From Deltaproteobacteria bacterium (GTDB taxonomy: Bacteria > Desulfobacterota > DSM-4660 > Desulfatiglandales > Desulfatiglandaceae), in contig JAIPDI010000001.1 in assembly GCA_021737785.1 (NCBI GenBank), positions 62,001 through 126,000 on the forward strand: a stretch of DNA of 64,000 nt. The letters are read 5' to 3'. Below, in pieces: positions 59,930 through 64,000 of the stretch. The position numbers and the translations under genes are program-made. The stretch's first letter is position 1; each line of letters opens with the position of its first letter. Under the pieces are notes generated by a model that saw nothing but the letters and a program-made list of their open reading frames with translations, ran no database searches and was not told the DNA's origin.

Positions 59930-61027
59930 TCAGGGCTCGCATTTCACGTAACAGACGCCTGTGGGCGTTTCCACGGCGTACGGGAAATACTTCTTCCGGA
60001 TCCACAGGGAGAGATGGACCAGGTTGATAAGCACGGGCACTTCCACAAGGGGTCCGATGACCGCGGCAAAGGCCTGGCCTGAGTTGATGCCGAAAACCGC
60101 AACGGCAACCGCTATGGCAAGCTCAAAATTATTGGAGGCGGCCGTAAACGAAAGGGTTGCGGATTGACCGTAGTGAGCCCCCATCTTCCTGCTCAGGTAA
60201 AAGGAAATCACAAACATGAGAACGAAATAGATGAGAAGCGGTATGGCGATTCGTACCACATCCAGAGGGATCTTGACAATATACTCACCCTTCAGGGAAA
60301 ACATCACCAGTATGGTGAACAAGAGCGCAATTAGGGTAATGGGGCTGATCTTGGGGATGAACATTTTTTCGTACCACTCTTTTCCCTTTGTCTTCAGACC
60401 GATGATCCGGGAAATGACGCCGGCAATGAAGGGGATGCCGAGATAGATGAAGACGCTCTCTGCGATCTGCCCGATGGTGATATCCACGACCCCCCCTTTG
60501 AGCCCGAAAAGCGGGGGGAGGACCGTGATGAAAATATAGGCGTAAACAGAGAAGAAGAGGACCTGAAAGATGGAATTGAAGGCCACAAGCCCTGCGCAAT
60601 ATTCCGTATCCGCCTTGGCCAGATCATTCCAGACGATCACCATGGCAATGCACCGGGCAAGACCGATCATGATAAGTCCTACCATATACTCGGGGTAGTT
60701 GCGCAGGAAGATGATGGCCAGGGTAAACATGAGAATGGGGCCGATCACCCAGTTCTGGACCAGGGAAAGGCCGAGGATCCTGTAATTGCGGAACACTTCC
60801 CCCAATTGCTCGTACTTGACCTTGGCCAGCGGCGGGTACATCATGAGGATGAGTCCGATGGCGATGGGGATGTTGGTGGTGCCCACCTGGAATTGGTGCC
60901 AGAAATCGACGACTCCGGGGAAACCATATCCCCAGCCGACCCCGATGAACATGGCCAGAAAGATCCACAAGGTCAAAAATCGATCAAGGAATGAAAGTTG
61001 TTTGGTGACGGTCCGGTCGTTGGGCAT
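59930..61027 (-). CDS. acr3: arsenite efflux permease of the ACR3 family
   Basis: A 365-residue membrane protein of ten helices. [20 protein letters not shown] is the N-terminal helix, [20 protein letters not shown] holds the family cysteine needed for transport, [20 protein letters not shown] follows, and [20 protein letters not shown] the conserved end. The Cys in CIAMVIVW and the E in NNFELA are intact. It extrudes As(III) thiolates by proton exchange. AGGAGGAGGAAAGGAA precedes the ATG. A regulator (ArsR) or reductase (ArsC) is not adjacent; the rhodanese and RseC genes upstream may be in the same transcript. Confidence 0.93.
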   Translation of the reverse strand: MPNDRTVTKQLSFLDRFLTLWIFLAMFIGVGWGYGFPGVVDFWHQFQVGTTNIPIAIGLILMMYPPLAKVKYEQLGEVFRNYRILGLSLVQNWVIGPILMFTLAIIFLRNYPEYMVGLIMIGLARCIAMVIVWNDLAKADTEYCAGLVAFNSIFQVLFFSVYAYIFITVLPPLFGLKGGVVDITIGQIAESVFIYLGIPFIAGVISRIIGLKTKGKEWYEKMFIPKISPITLIALLFTILVMFSLKGEYIVKIPLDVVRIAIPLLIYFVLMFVISFYLSRKMGAHYGQSATLSFTAASNNFELAIAVAVAVFGINSGQAFAAVIGPLVEVPVLINLVHLSLWIRKKYFPYAVETPTGVCYVKCEP

Positions 61028-61183
61028 TTCCTTTCCTCCTCCTTGAATACCCCCCCCGGCAGTTCCCCGGTGAGGTGTTTTACCACCATGAGGGGCTCTT
61101 TACAGGTGATGAACCTGTATTCGATGAGAGTTTCGAGTCCTCGAATCAGAAGATTGCCCTCCCCTCTCAGAGAACAGGGTCTG

Positions 61184-61384
61184 CTACCGGCCGCTGCCGG
61201 ATCGCTCCGTTAGGTACTTCCTGTATTCCTTCAGCAGGGCATACGCATACTGTCTGCGGACACGTTCGGACGAAGGGATAAAATTCTTTTCTTCTTCCAG
61301 CCGATGGATGATCTCTTGGGCGGTCTCATCAACCGGCTTTCTGTCTTCGGCGTAGAGTTCAGCCATGATACGGCCCAAACCCAC
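61184..61384 (-). CDS. hypothetical helical protein of about 66 residues, possibly 5-prime frameshifted
   Basis: MGLGRIMAELYAEDRKPVDE then ETAQEIIHRLEEEKNFIPSSER and YAYALLKEYRKYL look like a real helical protein, but the start codon is not clear (GTG/TTG within a longer open frame). Upstream in another frame there is an ATG with a short MDETSLNRQLAG that joins as HLLKFPDDSQVGVVGLGRI if one base is added near 61428. So the gene may be a frameshifted 90-residue protein. Family not recognised. It lies between RseC and ACR3 in the same direction. Confidence 0.4.
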   Translation of the reverse strand: MGLGRIMAELYAEDRKPVDETAQEIIHRLEEEKNFIPSSERVRRQYAYALLKEYRKYLTERSGSGR

Positions 61385-61633
61385 AACGCCGACCTGTGAA
61401 TCATCAGGGAATTTCAGCAGGTGCCGGCCAACTGCCGGTTGAGGGAAGTCTCATCCATCTTTTCACCCGTTCCCCTGGCTTTGTAAAATGATGTGGGTGT
61501 CTTGGAATATATCCTCAGGGTTCTTCGGTATGTGCTTCTCATGCCGCGTCATATTCCATCTCCTTATTTGAGGGGCCTCTTTTCCTTTCAGGCGCAAACG
61601 ATAGGGTGAAAATTGAGGCCTCTCGATCCGGCT

Positions 61634-62164
61634 TTATGGGAAAGGGCCGGAACACCCATTGCAGGCCCTCTGGTCCGGTCCAATACAGAACGCGTTTTCG
61701 TCATGGCCTGAAGCCGCTTCAACGCGTGTCCTGACAATGCGGTCGATAACGGGCAGGTTATCGGTCGCCATCCGCCTGAACAATAGAACACCCAGGAAAA
61801 TCCCGATCAGGAGGCAGAGGGCGGCAACCCCCACGCCGCCGATCATCGGAAATACAAAGACATGGTACAGGATGGTTGCAAGGGTGATGCCTATCATCAG
61901 GCATATTCCGGGAATGCCCAATAGCACCGCCGCATTCTTTACCAGCCCGGAAGTATCCCGACTGACAGAAACAACATCGCCGATATCGGCGCCCACCCTG
62001 TTCAGGGCCTCAAATGTGATGGTGGAGCCGTTGGTGGCGCAGTGGCACACGTGACGATTCACCCGGCGAGATGCTCCCGGGATACCGGAGCTGACCGGCT
62101 GAATAACCACTTCCGCTTTGCCATCTCCTTTGAGGGTGGTTACAAGACCTTCATTTTGTGGCAT
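61634..62164 (-). CDS. RseC/MucC-family membrane protein (SoxR-reducing type)
   Basis: A 176-residue protein with an N-terminal soluble part (EGLVTTLKGDGKAEVVIQPV, a CHCATNGST-type cysteine region C-H-C), two membrane helices (LLGIPGICLMIGITLATILY and MIGGVGVAALCLLIGIFLGV), and a cysteine-rich C-terminal tail (CIGPDQRACNGCSGPFP). These are the RseC_MucC family hallmarks. Members help reduce SoxR or affect sigma-E; here Rnf genes are not visible. AAAAGGAGTCG precedes the ATG. The C-terminal CNGC is an added feature. Confidence 0.83.
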   Translation of the reverse strand: MPQNEGLVTTLKGDGKAEVVIQPVSSGIPGASRRVNRHVCHCATNGSTITFEALNRVGADIGDVVSVSRDTSGLVKNAAVLLGIPGICLMIGITLATILYHVFVFPMIGGVGVAALCLLIGIFLGVLLFRRMATDNLPVIDRIVRTRVEAASGHDENAFCIGPDQRACNGCSGPFP

Positions 62165-62281
62165 CCGAACGACTCCTTTTGCTTGGCATGATAATGGCGC
62201 CTGGCCCGACAGTGCGTATGCAAGGGACAGCGATACATCACTTGAAAAGCATTCATATCGGCCCGACCCGTGAGGAAATGC

Positions 62282-62764
62282 TCACATCCCCGCCTTCTGT
62301 CTCCTTCCCCGAAAGGTGCGAAAAAACAGGTAGAGTGCCGTCAGGAGGAAAAGGCTGTCCCTGAAAACATACCATGACATCGACGTGCTGTCCGTGAGTT
62401 GGGTGCTTGTGTGAAAGCACCCGCAGTGAATATCCAGGCCCCGTGCCAAATTGAAGATCACCGCGCCAAAAAAAATGGTCAGGAGCAGCGTCACTATGGA
62501 TACGGTTCCTTCCCGGAACAGACCGATCACCAGGAAAGCACCTGTGACAAGCTCCAGCCAGGGAAGAACGATCGCCGTGAGATTGACCAGGGCGTCCGGA
62601 AGGATCTGGTAATTATGGACGACCTCTGCAAAGGCCTCGGGATGGGCGATCTTGTCCATGCTTGCGTAAATGAAAACGGCCCCCAGGATCAGACGGGCAA
62701 CCAGAACAAGAAGGCCGTCCCGTTTGCACTGGGCCTTGAAAAAATGTGGTTTATCTTCATCCAT
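62282..62764 (-). CDS. DoxX/MauE-family redox-associated membrane protein
   Basis: A 160-residue protein with four membrane helices: LLVLVARLILGAVFIYASMD, ALVNLTAIVLPWLELVTGAF, IVTLLLTIFFGAVIFNLARG and VFRDSLFLLTALYLFFRTF. LGAVFIYASMDKIAHPEAFA is the DoxX/MauE signature and HCGCFH a cysteine pair (C-G-C) typical of MauE/DoxD-like redox partners. ATG 62764 overlaps the end of the CDF gene by eight bases and has GGAG nine bases upstream, so that start fits translational coupling better than any longer one. Confidence 0.82.
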   Translation of the reverse strand: MDEDKPHFFKAQCKRDGLLVLVARLILGAVFIYASMDKIAHPEAFAEVVHNYQILPDALVNLTAIVLPWLELVTGAFLVIGLFREGTVSIVTLLLTIFFGAVIFNLARGLDIHCGCFHTSTQLTDSTSMSWYVFRDSLFLLTALYLFFRTFRGRRQKAGM

Positions 62765-63764
62765 TTCCAGCGACTCCGCAAGAATTTTCACAAAGGATCC
62801 CGCCATTTCCACATTCCGTGGTCTCGAACTGAAGTACGGGATGGTCGATTCCGAATTCATGAGAGAGTTCATGACGGATAGCCTCAAACAGCCCCCGGGT
62901 CTCACTTACGGGTTGATCACTGACCAGCACATGGCATGAAAACGCAGTGCTGTTGGATGAGATCCGCCAGGCATGCAGGTAATGGACCCCCAGGACACCC
63001 GGAATCTTTTCCAGCCGCGCCTTGACCTCGGAAAGATGGAGGTCTTCCGGCGTGGCGTTCATCAGGATATTGCTTGCCCCTTTGACGATGGACCAGCAAT
63101 TCTTGAGAATAAACAGAACAATGAAGATCGAGAGGAGGGGGTCCAGCCAGTACCAGGGCCTGACCAGAAATATCGCCCCGCTGATCAGCACCATGACGGA
63201 GGTCAGGAGGTCGCCCATCATGTGGAGGAAGGCCCCCCGGACGTTGAGGCTGTGCTTTGAATCCCGATGGAGAAGCCAGGCGGAAAGGCCGTTTCCCGCA
63301 ATGCCCACGCCGGCCAGGAGAATGACCACATTCCCAAGTACGGGCTGCGGGCGATAAAACCGTTCCACTGCCCCGTAGACGATGAAGGCCGACGCACCCA
63401 GGAGGATGGCTACGTTTATCAATGCGGCCAGGACCTCCGCACGCTTGTAACCAAAGGTATTTCGGGGCGATGCCCCTTTCTTTCCTATGAGATGTGCAAA
63501 ATATGCGATGAGGATGGCCACGAAATCGCTGAAGTTGTGAGCGGCATCGGAGATAAGGGCCATGCTGTTGGCAACCACGCCCCCGATAATCTGGACAACG
63601 GGGATAATAAAGTTCAGGAGGAGCGTAATCAGCAACCGGGAGCCGCTCGTGTCATCCGCTTCTACTGCCACATGATTGGAGGTCTCGCCAGGGGGGCGGC
63701 CATGGTCCTCTCTTGAAATCTCTTCGAATTTCATGTCCTCTTGGGGACCTGGTTTCTTTTTCAT
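62757..63764 (-). CDS. cation diffusion facilitator (CDF) metal efflux protein
   Basis: A 335-residue membrane protein with six helices. DAAHNFSDFVAILIAYFAHL carries the H-N-x-x-D metal site and GAFLHMMGDLLTSVMVLISG the H-x-x-x-D site; the cytoplasmic C-terminal domain has HYLHAWRISSNSTAFSCHVLV. It exports Zn2+, Co2+, Cd2+ or Fe2+. Start 63764 overlaps the rhodanese stop (ATGA), but the alternative ATG at 63734 has AGAGGAC upstream. The last residues (CGNGGILCENSCG) are cysteine-rich and unusual. It heads toward the DoxX gene. Confidence 0.9.
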   Translation of the reverse strand: MKKKPGPQEDMKFEEISREDHGRPPGETSNHVAVEADDTSGSRLLITLLLNFIIPVVQIIGGVVANSMALISDAAHNFSDFVAILIAYFAHLIGKKGASPRNTFGYKRAEVLAALINVAILLGASAFIVYGAVERFYRPQPVLGNVVILLAGVGIAGNGLSAWLLHRDSKHSLNVRGAFLHMMGDLLTSVMVLISGAIFLVRPWYWLDPLLSIFIVLFILKNCWSIVKGASNILMNATPEDLHLSEVKARLEKIPGVLGVHYLHAWRISSNSTAFSCHVLVSDQPVSETRGLFEAIRHELSHEFGIDHPVLQFETTECGNGGILCENSCGVAGNG

Positions 63765-64000
63765 CAGGAGGTTCTTTCTTTATCGGAAAGTGCATGCCGG
63801 ACCCCATCGGTGGGAAATCCGGCTTCCTTCCATCTCGTCCAGCCGTTCACAAGGACCCTCACGTCTTGATAGCCCAGGGAAATGAGCTCTCTGGCCAGAT
63901 CTGCGCTCAGGGAACACTCCTCCCCATCGCAATAGGTTACGATCCGGGCATCCTCGGGGATAACACCCCAGACGCGGTCCAGCCATGCGTCAAAGGACTG
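63764..64000 (-). CDS. rhodanese-like protein, N-terminus cut by the window edge
   Basis: The visible 78 C-terminal residues (DARIVTYCDGEECSLSADLA, ELISLGYQDVRVLVNGWTRW) contain the active-site loop CDGEEC with the catalytic cysteine and the C-terminal W-x-x-W, the rhodanese/sulfurtransferase fold. The 5-prime end lies beyond position 64000. Its stop overlaps the CDF start (ATGA), so it is in one operon with CDF, DoxX, and probably RseC and ACR3. Likely a periplasmic or cytoplasmic sulfur carrier in thiol/metal stress. Confidence 0.8.
   Translation of the reverse strand, partial: QSFDAWLDRVWGVIPEDARIVTYCDGEECSLSADLARELISLGYQDVRVLVNGWTRWKEAGFPTDGVRHALSDKERTS

Noticed and set aside
60980-61200. 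Open leftward frame upstream of and into the ACR3 gene (reads [20 protein letters not shown])
   Set aside because: Protein-like for about 40 residues but has no start codon with a ribosome-binding site, and it runs into the ACR3 gene in another frame; could be a remnant but too weak to call.
1-64000. CRISPR arrays, rRNA, tRNA, riboswitches, prophage or integrase genes
   Set aside because: Read for regularly spaced repeats, tRNA-like cloverleaf sequence, rRNA signatures and recombinase motifs; none could be supported. The excisionase-like protein at 9149 has no integrase nearby.

Overview
The window looks like a chromosomal segment of an anaerobic, probably sulfate-reducing-type Desulfobacterota (deltaproteobacterial) organism. 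This is inferred from gene content, not from a marker gene: an Mvh-type [NiFe]-hydrogenase with a ferredoxin-rich FAD oxidoreductase, octaheme c-type cytochromes, a flavodiiron protein, a hemerythrin, a KamA-type aminomutase, an ADP-forming acyl-CoA synthetase and many CBS, Usp and two-component proteins. No rRNA, tRNA or CRISPR array was found.

Left part (1-9.4 kb): a partial acyl-CoA synthetase/acetyltransferase, a universal stress protein and a CBS-ACT protein lead into an accessory patch. There, the two ends of a broken Type ISP-like restriction-modification gene flank an AbiEi/AbiEii toxin-antitoxin pair, followed by a DUF4258/DUF2283 pair and a small HTH protein. From 9.4 to 16 kb lie redox and oxygen/nitrogen-stress genes: a flavodoxin, a decayed and an intact octaheme hydroxylamine-oxidoreductase-like cytochrome, a hemerythrin, a flavodiiron protein, a truncated HPP permease and a small regulator. 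From 16 to 21.3 kb is a rightward membrane/export cluster: a 55-residue membrane protein, a secreted protein, an ArsB/NhaD-type transporter with an extra periplasmic domain, an OadG-like protein, TatC and SecF.

The most striking block is 23.2-34.1 kb. Two histidine kinases with similar sensor regions, a sigma-54 activator and a receiver-TPR protein are followed by two TrkA-type proteins, a TrkH, an undescribed receiver-like protein with a C-terminal cysteine cluster, a second TrkH/KtrB and a third TrkA. Many of these genes overlap or are a few bases apart. A second TrkH-TrkA pair at 57.4-59.5 kb shares near-identical noncoding sequence with the first. Two more potassium-channel genes lie at 53.7-56.3 kb, one with a cyclic-nucleotide-binding domain and one with an RCK domain. 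Potassium/membrane-potential control is therefore the dominant theme of the window.

Other blocks: an L,D-transpeptidase and a Tat-exported YcbK-like protein (34.3-36.7 kb); a dead P-type ATPase fragment facing a tightly coupled leftward PsiE / CBS-ACT / glucan phosphorylase operon with a tandem Usp upstream (37-42 kb); an Npt-type nucleotide transporter with HEAT repeats whose C-terminal cyclic-nucleotide-binding part is split by frameshifts (42.8-46 kb); the oxidoreductase-MvhD-hydrogenase-protease operon (46.2-51.4 kb); a graveyard of sensor-kinase fragments next to kamA (51.4-53.4 kb); and a leftward arsenite efflux, RseC, DoxX/MauE, CDF and rhodanese cluster at the right edge. About eight broken genes show that this region has been repeatedly rearranged.
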